NCBI GenBank assembly: GCA_965199705.1
Contig: OZ241359.1
Coordinates: 1,116,001-1,180,000 of the forward strand
Direction of reading: 5' to 3'
Length of the DNA stretch: 64,000 bases
Source: Azophilus sp965199705
Lineage (GTDB): Bacteria; Pseudomonadota; Gammaproteobacteria; Pseudomonadales; Azotimanducaceae
The notes below the pieces were generated by a model, which was not told the origin of the DNA, did no database searches, and saw only the letters and a program-made list of their open reading frames with translations. Both the position numbers and the translations under genes were made by a program. Every line of letters starts with the position of its first letter. The stretch's first letter is position 1. Below are positions 8,272 through 16,679 of the stretch, one piece after another.

Positions 8272-9546
8272 TCAGAGGTTGTCGTTGAACCATCGCCTGA
8301 ACCTGTCCAGCCAGCCGGGCCGGGCCGCATCGGCCGGGTCGCCCGCCTGTTGCCGGCGCTTCATGCCGTGCAGCATCAAACCGACGCCGGTGGCGTGAAT
8401 CGGATTGCTGACGATGTCCTTGATGCCGGCCACATTGCGCGGCGTGCCGAGGCTCACCGGCATGTCCAGCACGTCCTTGGCCAATTCAATGATGCCTTCC
8501 ATCTTTGCAGCGCCGCCGGTCAGCACCACGCCGGATGCGACTTGGTCGATCAGGTCGCCTTGCCGCAACTGCTGCTGGATCAGCCCGAAGAGCTCTTCGT
8601 ATCTGGGTTCCACGACCTCGGCCAGCACCTGCCGGGGCAGCTTGCGGTCATCCTGATTGCCCGGGCTCGGCACCACCACGTACTCGTCCGCCTTGGCCAG
8701 TTGCGGCAGCGCGTAGGCGTAGGCGATCTTCAGGTTTTCGGCGTCCGGTGTCGGCGTGCGCAGCGTCATGGCAATGTCATTGGTCACCTGATCGCCGGCA
8801 ATCGGCACCACGGCTGTGTACAGCACGGCGCCGCGCTTGAATACTGCGATGTCCGAGGTGCCGCCGCCGATGTCGATCAGGCAGACCCCGAGTTCGCGCT
8901 CATCTTCGGTCAGCACAGCTTCGCTGGACGCCAATGGCTCAAGGACTATGGTTTCTACCTCCAGGCCGCAGCGGCGAATGCACTTTTCGATGTTCTGCAA
9001 CGGGTTGCTGGCACAGGTGACCAGGTGAACCTTGGCGACCAGGTGTCTGGCCGACATGCCCGCCGGATCCTTGACGCCGTCCTGTCGGTCAATGATGAAT
9101 TCCTGAGGCAGCACATGCAGTACCTGCTGTTCACTCGGCAGGGAAATGGCGGTGGCGGCGTTGATGGCCAGCCACTTGTCGGCCTCGTGCACCTCGCCGC
9201 TTGGCACCGGCGCCTCACCCTGTGAGTTCCGGCTGCTCACATGGCTGCCGGCGATACCGGCGCAAACCGAGCGAATTTCAATGTCCGACATCAGTTCCGC
9301 TTCTTCCACGGCGCGCTGAATGGAGGCGACCGTCGCCTGCATGTTGACGACGACGCCCTTCTTCATGCCGTGCGCCGGATGGGTGCCAAGCCCCTTGATT
9401 TCGAGTTGCCCGTCGGCGCTGATCTCGCCAACGATGGCGGCGATCTTGCTGGTGCCTATGTCGAGGCCGACGATTACCGACGTTTCGCTGGGCCCGGTCA
9501 CGGTGTGTTGCCTCCGGTCAAAAATATCCTGGCGCCTCGTTGCCAT
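8272..9546 (-). CDS. ftsA: Cell division protein FtsA
   Basis: 424 residues from the ATG at 9544-9546. No strong Shine-Dalgarno is visible, and a GTG a few codons inside is an alternative start. Actin-like ATPase features are SVIVGLDIGTSKIAAIVGEI (phosphate 1), ELGVCLIDIGGGTSDIAVF (phosphate 2) and GVVLTGGAAKMEGI. The C-terminal LDRFRRWFNDNL is a typical membrane-targeting amphipathic helix. It tethers FtsZ to the membrane. It lies between ftsQ and ftsZ as usual. Confidence 0.97.
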   Translation of the reverse strand: MATRRQDIFDRRQHTVTGPSETSVIVGLDIGTSKIAAIVGEISADGQLEIKGLGTHPAHGMKKGVVVNMQATVASIQRAVEEAELMSDIEIRSVCAGIAGSHVSSRNSQGEAPVPSGEVHEADKWLAINAATAISLPSEQQVLHVLPQEFIIDRQDGVKDPAGMSARHLVAKVHLVTCASNPLQNIEKCIRRCGLEVETIVLEPLASSEAVLTEDERELGVCLIDIGGGTSDIAVFKRGAVLYTAVVPIAGDQVTNDIAMTLRTPTPDAENLKIAYAYALPQLAKADEYVVVPSPGNQDDRKLPRQVLAEVVEPRYEELFGLIQQQLRQGDLIDQVASGVVLTGGAAKMEGIIELAKDVLDMPVSLGTPRNVAGIKDIVSNPIHATGVGLMLHGMKRRQQAGDPADAARPGWLDRFRRWFNDNL

Positions 9547-9571
9547 CTCTGGCAGGTCACGGTGGGAGCCA

Positions 9572-10264
9572 TCACCTCAGCCCCGCCAGCATGGCCTGGT
9601 CAGCCCAGCGCACGGCGGCGCCATTGACATAGCGCAGGTCCACATAGGCCAGCGTCTTGTCCGTGCGTTCCGAGAGATGTTCGTGCAGGGTCAGGAAGCG
9701 CGCCATCCGGCGCTGCAGATCCTGGTTGCCGAGGCTCGCCTCGATGCCGTCTTCCGTGCCAAGGCGCCACTCGCCGAGGCCGTTCTCGTGCAGGCTGCTG
9801 ATCGTCAGGCCTTGCGTCTCGGCCATGGCCTGCAGATAGCGCCAGGTGGCGAGCGCAATCTGTGGTGTGGCGAAGACGCAGTCGAATTCGATCACGCCAG
9901 GGATCTCGGCCGGTGCATTGATCAGGCGTCCGGCTTCCGACACATAGCGGCCATCAGCCCAGCGACCGATCAGCCGCTTGCGTTCGAGTTCCACGCGCAA
10001 TGTATCCGGCCAGGCCCGGTAGATGCGTACGTTGTCGGTCCACGACAAATCGAGAATGCTGTCCCGGAGCGCATCAAGCCGAGTCGAGAGAATTCCCTGA
10101 CCAATGGAGCGGGCAATCTGCTCACGGACCTCCCGGGCTTCCGAAGGCCGTTCTGCGCCATGCACCGCAACTGTTCGGATCGGTGCGTCAAGCGCGCGCC
10201 AGGCCCAATGTACGGCCACAGCCAGCAGCGACAACATCGAGACAAGCAGCAGACTACGCAGCAT
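9572..10264 (-). CDS. ftsQ: Cell division protein FtsQ
   Basis: 230 residues from ATG 10264; longer upstream readings run into murC coding sequence. It has a short cytoplasmic N-terminus and one membrane helix (LLLVSMLSLLAVAVHWAW). A POTRA-like start (IRTVAVHGAERPSEAREV) follows, with LDLSWTDNVRIYRAWPDTLRVELERKRLIGRW typical of FtsQ/DivIB. It links early and late divisome proteins. It overlaps the end of murC by about 11 bases. The murB/ddl genes that often separate murC and ftsQ are absent. Confidence 0.93.
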   Translation of the reverse strand: MLRSLLLVSMLSLLAVAVHWAWRALDAPIRTVAVHGAERPSEAREVREQIARSIGQGILSTRLDALRDSILDLSWTDNVRIYRAWPDTLRVELERKRLIGRWADGRYVSEAGRLINAPAEIPGVIEFDCVFATPQIALATWRYLQAMAETQGLTISSLHENGLGEWRLGTEDGIEASLGNQDLQRRMARFLTLHEHLSERTDKTLAYVDLRYVNGAAVRWADQAMLAGLR

Positions 10265-11681
10265 GGCCAAACCCCGCCTGGCTGGAAATCTCGCTGATAT
10301 TGCCGGCGCCCTGCACCAGAAGCACATCGTCATCTCGGAGCACTTTGGCCAGCTGGTCAAGGGCGTCCGCTGGATTGGCGGCCTGGAGCGGTCGCAAGGC
10401 GCCGGCGTTGGCAATCGCTTCGCCGAGCGCCTGGCTGTCGGCGCCGTCGATGCGCGCTTCGCCGGCCGCATAGACCGCTGCCAGGATCAAGGCGTCGGTT
10501 TGCGAGAGCACGGCTACAAAGCGGTCGAACAGATCCCGTGTGCGGCTGTATCTATGCGGTTGGTAGGCCATCACCAGACGGCGCTCGGGCCAGATCCGGC
10601 GCGCTGTCTCCAGCACTGCCGCGACTTCCGTTGGATGGTGACCATAGTCATCGACAACCGTGATCCGGGCGCCGGCCAGCGTTACCTGGTCATGCACCTG
10701 GAATCGTCGCCGGGCGCCCCGGAAGACAAAGAGCCCCTGCTGGATCGCGGCGTCCGGCACGCCTTCCTCCGTGGCCACTGCAATCGCCGCCAGAGCATTC
10801 TGAACGTTGTGACGGCCGGGCATCGCCAGTTCGACGTCGAGCGCCGCGTGCGGCGCTGGCCGTTCGGCGCGGAAGCGCCAGTGGCGGCCTGCCTCGACCA
10901 ACGCCTCGGCCCGGTAGTCCGCCTGTGCACAAAATCCGTAGGTGCGAAGCGGCCTGGACAGCCTCTGCAAGAGACCGGCGATCTCCGGGTCGTCCCGGCA
11001 GACCACGGCTGTGCCATAAAACGGCAGGCGCTGGATGAACTTGACGAAGGCGTCCTTGAGCCGTTCAAGGTCGTCGTCATAGGCGCCCAGATGGTCGGCG
11101 TCAATGTTGGTGACCACGGCCACCATCGGTTGCAGGTAGAGAAAAGAGGCGTCGGATTCGTCCGCCTCGACGATGATGACCTGGCTTGCGCCCAGTCGAG
11201 CATGAGCGCCGGCGCTTTCGAGCAGGCCGCCGATCACGAAAGTCGGGTCCAGTTCTGCGACCTGATAGATGGCTGTCAGCAGGCTTGTTGTGGTGGTTTT
11301 GCCGTGCGTGCCGGCGATTGCGATGCCGTGTCGGTAGCGCATCAATTCTCCGAGCATCTCGGCCCTCGGCACCACCGGCGTCTGCTTCTGCCAGGCTGCC
11401 TGCACTTCAGGATTGTCGGTGGCTATGGCGCTGGAGCGGACCACCACGTCGGCGCCGTCCGTGTTCTCGGCGGCATGGCCGATGTGGATGCGCGCGCCGA
11501 GGCGCGCCAGGCGCCGGGTTGCGCTGCTCTCGATCAGATCCGATCCGGAAATGACGTGCCCCTGATTGAGCATCACTTCGGCGATGCCGGACATCCCCGC
11601 GCCGCCGATACCGATGAAATGGACGTGACGAATCCGTCCCATGCCCGGCGCTTCCGATGGTCTGCCAAGGTTCGGGGTCAC
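10254..11681 (-). CDS. murC: UDP-N-acetylmuramate--L-alanine ligase
   Basis: 475 residues from GTG 11681, which overlaps the ftsW stop (GTGA); an ATG 13 codons inside is another option. MurC hallmarks are the N-terminal IRHVHFIGIGGAGMSGIAEV, the ATP loop AGTHGKTTTTSLL and VTNIDADHLGAYD. The C-terminal domain has DDYGHHPTEVAAVL and YQPHRYSRT. It adds L-Ala to UDP-MurNAc in the cytoplasm. It directly follows ftsW; the usual murG between them is missing. Confidence 0.97.
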   Translation of the reverse strand: MTPNLGRPSEAPGMGRIRHVHFIGIGGAGMSGIAEVMLNQGHVISGSDLIESSATRRLARLGARIHIGHAAENTDGADVVVRSSAIATDNPEVQAAWQKQTPVVPRAEMLGELMRYRHGIAIAGTHGKTTTTSLLTAIYQVAELDPTFVIGGLLESAGAHARLGASQVIIVEADESDASFLYLQPMVAVVTNIDADHLGAYDDDLERLKDAFVKFIQRLPFYGTAVVCRDDPEIAGLLQRLSRPLRTYGFCAQADYRAEALVEAGRHWRFRAERPAPHAALDVELAMPGRHNVQNALAAIAVATEEGVPDAAIQQGLFVFRGARRRFQVHDQVTLAGARITVVDDYGHHPTEVAAVLETARRIWPERRLVMAYQPHRYSRTRDLFDRFVAVLSQTDALILAAVYAAGEARIDGADSQALGEAIANAGALRPLQAANPADALDQLAKVLRDDDVLLVQGAGNISEISSQAGFGHAA

Positions 11682-12757
11682 GTGCGGTTGCCCTCCATCT
11701 GGGTCCGGCAGACCAGCGCCACCAGAGCGGAGCAGATAATCAGGCTGTTGCCGCCGTAACTGATGAACGGCAGGGTCAGACCCTTGGTCGGCAGGCTCCC
11801 GGTGGTGACGCCTACATGCGTCAGCACTTGCAGCCCCAGCAGGATGGCGACGCCATAGCAGAGATAGGCGGCAAACCGGTCGCCGCGCCGAAAGGCGGAG
11901 CGGGCGCTGCGCAAGATGCGCAGGACCAGGAGCGCGAGCAGCGCCAGCAGGGTCAGTGCGCCGACCAGGCCAAGTTCCTCAGCGACCACAGCATAGATGA
12001 AATCGTTGTGCGCATCGGGCAGATACCAGAGTTTCTGGATGCCTTCGCCCAGGCCGAGCCCCCAGACTTCGCCACGCCCGAAGGCAATCAGCGAGTGGGT
12101 CAACTGATAACCGCTGCTGAGTGCTGTCGCCCAGGGGTCAAGAAAGCTCAGCACGCGCGTCAGCCGATAGCTTTCCTGCACCGCAGCGAGATTGGCAAGG
12201 ATCAGGCCGGCGGCGGCCAGAATCAGGAAGTGCTTCGTGCGTAAACCCGCCAGCAGCAACATGGCGCCGACCAGAGCGCCGATCAAGAGGGTAGAACCAA
12301 AGTCCGGCTCCAGCATCAACAGGGTCGCGAGCAGGCCATAGATTGCGAGCACGGGCGTCAGGGGGCGCACTGACTTCTGCAGCGTCTGATCGTTGCGGCT
12401 GAGATAGCCGGCCAGGAATATCACCATGGACGCCTTGGCGATTTCCGCAGGTTGAACCGAGAAGACGCCGAGATCCAGCCAGCGGTGAGCGCCGTTGATC
12501 TCTCGCGACATGCCCGGCAGCACCACCAGCAGCGCAAGCGCCAGGGCGAGGCCCAGCACAGGCCAGTAGCAGGCTCGCCAGAACCGCAGGGGCACGATCA
12601 GAACGGCAGCGAAAGCCATCAGCGCCAGCAGCAGGTGCAGGGCGTGCTGGCTGGCCAGGGGATTGGCGGTTGCCAGGGTCGTCGAAGCCACCATCACCAG
12701 GCCGAACCCAAGGCACAGCCCCCAGGTTGTCAGCAGCGTGTTGTCGATACGGCTCAT
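11678..12757 (-). CDS. ftsW: Peptidoglycan glycosyltransferase FtsW (SEDS family)
   Basis: 359 residues, polytopic. SEDS signatures are GAHRWLDLGVFSVQPAEIAKASMVIFLAGYL, LLMLEPDFGSTLLI (with the conserved acidic residue), and GLGLGEGIQKLWYLPDAHNDFIYAVVAEELG. The C-terminal GLTLPFISYGGNSLI is also present. It polymerises septal glycan with FtsI. Its ATG overlaps the murD stop. Confidence 0.97.
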   Translation of the reverse strand: MSRIDNTLLTTWGLCLGFGLVMVASTTLATANPLASQHALHLLLALMAFAAVLIVPLRFWRACYWPVLGLALALALLVVLPGMSREINGAHRWLDLGVFSVQPAEIAKASMVIFLAGYLSRNDQTLQKSVRPLTPVLAIYGLLATLLMLEPDFGSTLLIGALVGAMLLLAGLRTKHFLILAAAGLILANLAAVQESYRLTRVLSFLDPWATALSSGYQLTHSLIAFGRGEVWGLGLGEGIQKLWYLPDAHNDFIYAVVAEELGLVGALTLLALLALLVLRILRSARSAFRRGDRFAAYLCYGVAILLGLQVLTHVGVTTGSLPTKGLTLPFISYGGNSLIICSALVALVCRTQMEGNRT

Positions 12758-14109
12758 GCGACCAGGCCTTGCACCAGCGTGCGGAACGCCTCACCGCGCT
12801 GGGCGTAGTTGCGATAACTGTCGAAGCTGGCGCAGGCCGGGGAGAGCAGCACCGTATCGCCCGCACCCGCCAGTTCGGATGCTCGACGCACGGCTTGCGC
12901 CAGATTGTCGGTTTCTGTAACGGGGGTGCGCCCGGTCACGGCTTGGCGAATCGCCGGGCCTTCTTCGCCCAGGGTGATCAGATAGCGCACGTGTTCAGCA
13001 ATCGCATCGCCGAGCGGGGTGAAATCCGCGTCCTTGCTGCTGCCGCCGGCAATCAGCAGAAGGTTGCCGTGCGTCGGCGCGAGGCTGGTAATGGCTGCCA
13101 GGGTGGCGCCAGGATTGGTGGCCTTGGAGTCGTTGATCCAGGTGACGCCATGCCTCCGGCGCACCGTTTCGCAGCGATGCGCCAGACCGGAATAGTCCTG
13201 CAATGCCTTGCATAGCATGGCCGGGCCGAGGCCCGAGCAGAATTCCGGGTCACCGTGAATCAGGGCCAGCGCCGCCATCAGGTTGAGGGTATTGTGACGC
13301 CCGTTGAGCGGCAGCGAGTCGGTTGCCGCCACCCGCTCCTCGCCGCAGACTATCCAGCTGTGGTTGCGATCGGTGGTCATGCCCCAGTTGTTCCAGTGGC
13401 CGCCGCTTGCTGGCGGCGGCCCGGCGCCAAACGTGTGCAGTCGCGCACTGTCTGCGCTGACAGGCAGGGTTGCCGGATCGTCGCGATTGGCGATCAGGCG
13501 CGCGGCCTTGCGGTAGATGCGCTGCTTCGCCGAGGCGTAGTGGGTCAAGCCGCCGTGATGGTCGAGATGGTCGGGCGAGATGTTGAGGATGGTCGCAGCC
13601 CGATACGGATAGGTCTGCATCCGTTCCAGTTGAAAGCTCGACAGTTCAAGCACATAGCAATCTCGATCCGGAGCGATAAGGTCCAGGGCGGCGATGCCCA
13701 GATTGCCGCCGACGCCCGGTCGGTGATTCAGCCGCTGCAACAGATGTTCGGCAAGGGTGGCGACGGTGCTCTTGCCATTGGTGCCGGTCACCGCATAGAT
13801 GGGTTCGTCCACCGCCCGGCAGAACAGATCCAGATCGCTCAGCAGCGGTAGCCCACCCTCGTCGAGTTGGCGCACGAGCGGATGCGTCAGGGGAAGGCCA
13901 GGGCTCAGGATCGCCCGGTCGAACTGACGCGGGTCCAGACTGGTGCAGGCCAGATGCCGGGGGATGTCGGGAAACTCCCGAGCGACCTGCGCCAGCATCG
14001 GCGGCTCTGCGCGCGTGTCGCAGACACTGAGATCGTCCCGCCCGGCCAGATGCCGGAGACAGGAATATCCAGTGAGGCCGAGCCCGACGATGAGCGTGCG
14101 CTGCGCCAT
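12754..14109 (-). CDS. murD: UDP-N-acetylmuramoylalanine--D-glutamate ligase
   Basis: 451 residues from ATG 14109, two bases after the mraY stop. N-terminal TLIVGLGLTGYSCLRHL, ATP loop VTGTNGKSTVATL, NISPDHLDHHGGLTHYASAKQRIY, and WINDSKATNPGATLAAI are all standard Mur-ligase D features. It adds D-Glu to UDP-MurNAc-L-Ala. Confidence 0.97.
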   Translation of the reverse strand: MAQRTLIVGLGLTGYSCLRHLAGRDDLSVCDTRAEPPMLAQVAREFPDIPRHLACTSLDPRQFDRAILSPGLPLTHPLVRQLDEGGLPLLSDLDLFCRAVDEPIYAVTGTNGKSTVATLAEHLLQRLNHRPGVGGNLGIAALDLIAPDRDCYVLELSSFQLERMQTYPYRAATILNISPDHLDHHGGLTHYASAKQRIYRKAARLIANRDDPATLPVSADSARLHTFGAGPPPASGGHWNNWGMTTDRNHSWIVCGEERVAATDSLPLNGRHNTLNLMAALALIHGDPEFCSGLGPAMLCKALQDYSGLAHRCETVRRRHGVTWINDSKATNPGATLAAITSLAPTHGNLLLIAGGSSKDADFTPLGDAIAEHVRYLITLGEEGPAIRQAVTGRTPVTETDNLAQAVRRASELAGAGDTVLLSPACASFDSYRNYAQRGEAFRTLVQGLVA

Positions 14110-14111
14110 CT

Positions 14112-15194
14112 CTATCTCAACTTCAAGGTAGAGAGGCCGATCAGCACCAGCACAAGCGTCAGGATCCACAAGCGCACCACCACCTTCGGTTCGGGCCAGC
14201 CGAGCTGCTCGAAGTGGTGATGCACCGGCGCCATGCGGAAGATGCGGCGTCCGGTCATGCGGAAGTAGCCCACCTGCAACATCACCGAGACGGCTTCGGC
14301 GACGAACAGCCCGCCCATGATGAGAAAGGCGATTTCGTGTCGAACCACGATGGCGACAACTGCCAGGGCGGCGCCGAGGGCCAGCGCGCCTATGTCGCCC
14401 ATGAAGACTTCAGCCGGATGCGTGTTGTACCAGAGAAAGCCGAGGCCGGCCCCGACCAGGGCGCCGCAGAACACTGCCAGTTCACCGGCGCCGGCGATGT
14501 GGGGGATCTGCAGATAGGCCGCAAATTCCACATGTCCGGCCAGATAGGCAATCAGGCCGAGGGCGGCGGCCACAAGCACGGTCGGCAGGATGGCAAGGCC
14601 GTCCAGCCCGTCAGTGAGATTGACGGCGTTGCTCATGCCGACAATCAGTAGCCAGGCGAGCGCCACGAAGCCAAGGCCGAGCGGTATGGCTATGGTCTTG
14701 AAAAAGGGTAGCAGCAGCTCGGTATGCACGCTCGATTCTGCCGAGAAGTACAGGTACAGCGCCGTCGCCAGACCGAAAACGGATTGCCAGGCAAACTTCT
14801 GGGCCGCCTTCAGGCCAGCTGAACTGCCGCGGCTGATCTTGAGATAGTCGTCGGCGGCGCCGATGCATCCGAACAGCAGGGTGACGGTCAGGGCGGTCCA
14901 GACGTGGCGGTTGTCAAGATCGCCCCAGAGCAGCGTGGTAACGCCGATCACGATCAGGATCAGGGCGCCGCCCATGGTCGGCGTGCCGGTCTTGGCAAGA
15001 TGCGTCTTTGGGCCGTCGCTACGCACCGATTGGCCGATGCCGTAGCGCCTGAGCCGGGCGATCACCGCCGGCCCGATCAGGAGCGAAACGACCAGTGCCG
15101 TGACCACCGAGACCATGGTGCGAAAGGTCAGGTACTGAAAGACCGCAAAACCGCTGACGAATTGCGCTGCCCAGGTGGTGATCCAGTACAACAT
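14112..15194 (-). CDS. mraY: Phospho-N-acetylmuramoyl-pentapeptide transferase
   Basis: 360 residues with about ten membrane helices. Characteristic blocks are KTGTPTMGG (reads LAKTGTPTMGGALILI), DDYLKISRGSSAGLKA, NAVNLTDGLDGLA and PAEVFMGDIGALALGAAL. The C-terminal HHHFEQLGWPEPKVVVR is also there. It makes lipid I at the inner membrane. Its ATG shares one base with the murE stop (TGATG). The murF gene that nearly always lies between murE and mraY is absent and there is no room for it. Confidence 0.98.
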   Translation of the reverse strand: MLYWITTWAAQFVSGFAVFQYLTFRTMVSVVTALVVSLLIGPAVIARLRRYGIGQSVRSDGPKTHLAKTGTPTMGGALILIVIGVTTLLWGDLDNRHVWTALTVTLLFGCIGAADDYLKISRGSSAGLKAAQKFAWQSVFGLATALYLYFSAESSVHTELLLPFFKTIAIPLGLGFVALAWLLIVGMSNAVNLTDGLDGLAILPTVLVAAALGLIAYLAGHVEFAAYLQIPHIAGAGELAVFCGALVGAGLGFLWYNTHPAEVFMGDIGALALGAALAVVAIVVRHEIAFLIMGGLFVAEAVSVMLQVGYFRMTGRRIFRMAPVHHHFEQLGWPEPKVVVRLWILTLVLVLIGLSTLKLR

Positions 15195-16669
15195 CAGCCG
15201 CGCGCCTCAACGGCGCTTGCCGCCGCACTCGACGCTGGCTGCAGCAGGCTGCCGATCACCTCGCGGTCGCTGAATGGCCGCAATTCACCCCCAACGTGCT
15301 GGTGTGCTTCATGGCCCTTGCCGGCTACCATGACCAGATCGCCGGGGTTGGCTTCGGCAATGGCCCCGGCAATTGCGTCCGCCCGGTCTGCCTCCCGGCG
15401 CACCAGAGCGCCCCCCGGCGCAGGCGTCTTGAGGCCGGCCAGCATGTCGTCGATGATCTGTTCCGGGTCCTCGGAGCGAGGATTGTCGCTGGTCAGCCAA
15501 ACCGAATCCGCGCCGACTGCGGCAGCTTGCGCCATCAGCGGCCGTTTGCCCGGGTCTCGGTCACCGCCACAGCCGATCACGCAGATCAGGCGGCCCCTGG
15601 TATGGGGACGGGCAGCGGCGAGCGCCTTGGTCAGCGCGTCCGGCGTGTGCGCGAAATCCACGACAGCCGTGCGCCCGTCGGCGCCCTGGAGAAACTCCAT
15701 GCGTCCCGGCACAGCCGGCAGCCCGCTGACCGCCTCGGCAATCTCGCTGAACCGGAAACCACCGCTGGCCAGCACGGCGATGGCGGCAGCCAGGTTATCG
15801 AGGCCGAAGGCGCCATAGACGGGCGCGCGGATCCGCCGGCTTCCCCAGGGTGATCGCAGGCGCCCGATCATGCCTTTTGCATCGGATCTGATGCTGCGCC
15901 AGCCAAGGTCGGCGTTGGCGCTGCCGTAGGTGATGACATCCAGGTCTGGCAGGCTGCCAGCGAGCTCCCGGCCCCAGGGATCACCGATGTTGATGATCGC
16001 TGTCTTCAGTGAGTCAAACTCGAACAGGCGGCGCTTCGCTGCCGCGTAGGCGGCGTGACTCTCGTGGTAGTCACGATGATCGCGGCTCAGGTTGGAGAAG
16101 ACCGCAAACTCGAATGGCGCCTGGTCCAGGCGGCCCTGATCCAATGCGTGCGAACTGGCTTCCATGGCAGCCCACTGCAACCCACGCTGTGCGAGACAGG
16201 CCAGTCTTCTCTGTGTGGCGACTGCGCCTTCCGTCGTCAGTCGGGTTGGTTGCAGATCCGCCACCGGGCCCCAGCCGAGGGTGCCGAGATAGGCGGTCGG
16301 GCAATCCAGCAAGCTGGCCAGGCTGGCCAGATGATGGGCAATGCTGGTCTTGCCATTGGTGCCGGTAATGCCGGCCAGGCGCATGCGCTTGCCGGGTTGC
16401 CGGTAGAAGCGGGCTGCGAGGCGGCCGCGTCTTGTCTTCAGTTGCGGCACGGTGATCACCGGCGTCCGGGCGCTTGGCAGAGGTTGTTCAGCCAGGATGC
16501 ACGATGCGCCGCGATCAATGGCGTCGTTGGCGAACCGGCAGCCGTCGGTGGTCTGGCCGGAGACTGCGAGGAAGGCATAGCCGGGCCGCACATCGCGCGA
16601 ATCATCGGCCAGCCCGCGAATCGCAAGCGCCGGCGCCGTGCTGTCTTCAAGCAGTTGTTGCAAGTTCAC
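15194..16669 (-). CDS. murE: UDP-MurNAc-L-Ala-D-Glu--meso-diaminopimelate ligase
   Basis: About 491 residues from GTG 16669, eleven bases after ftsI ends. Longer readings extend into ftsI and look non-homologous. Mur-ligase features are ADDSRDVRPGYAFLAV, the ATP loop ITGTNGKTSIAHHLA, and SNLSRDHRDYHESHAAYAAAK. The motif DNPRSEDP is the meso-diaminopimelate selector, so the peptidoglycan is predicted to be of the meso-DAP type. Confidence 0.96.
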   Translation of the reverse strand: MNLQQLLEDSTAPALAIRGLADDSRDVRPGYAFLAVSGQTTDGCRFANDAIDRGASCILAEQPLPSARTPVITVPQLKTRRGRLAARFYRQPGKRMRLAGITGTNGKTSIAHHLASLASLLDCPTAYLGTLGWGPVADLQPTRLTTEGAVATQRRLACLAQRGLQWAAMEASSHALDQGRLDQAPFEFAVFSNLSRDHRDYHESHAAYAAAKRRLFEFDSLKTAIINIGDPWGRELAGSLPDLDVITYGSANADLGWRSIRSDAKGMIGRLRSPWGSRRIRAPVYGAFGLDNLAAAIAVLASGGFRFSEIAEAVSGLPAVPGRMEFLQGADGRTAVVDFAHTPDALTKALAAARPHTRGRLICVIGCGGDRDPGKRPLMAQAAAVGADSVWLTSDNPRSEDPEQIIDDMLAGLKTPAPGGALVRREADRADAIAGAIAEANPGDLVMVAGKGHEAHQHVGGELRPFSDREVIGSLLQPASSAAASAVEARG

Positions 16670-16679
16670 GGCAGGCGGC

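Noticed and set aside
8113..9225. 370-codon plus-strand frame across ftsA
   Set aside because: Antisense to ftsA; no signal or motif.
10104..11759. 551-codon plus-strand frame across ftsQ/murC
   Set aside because: Antisense to murC, which carries all its motifs; the translation shows no recognisable domain.
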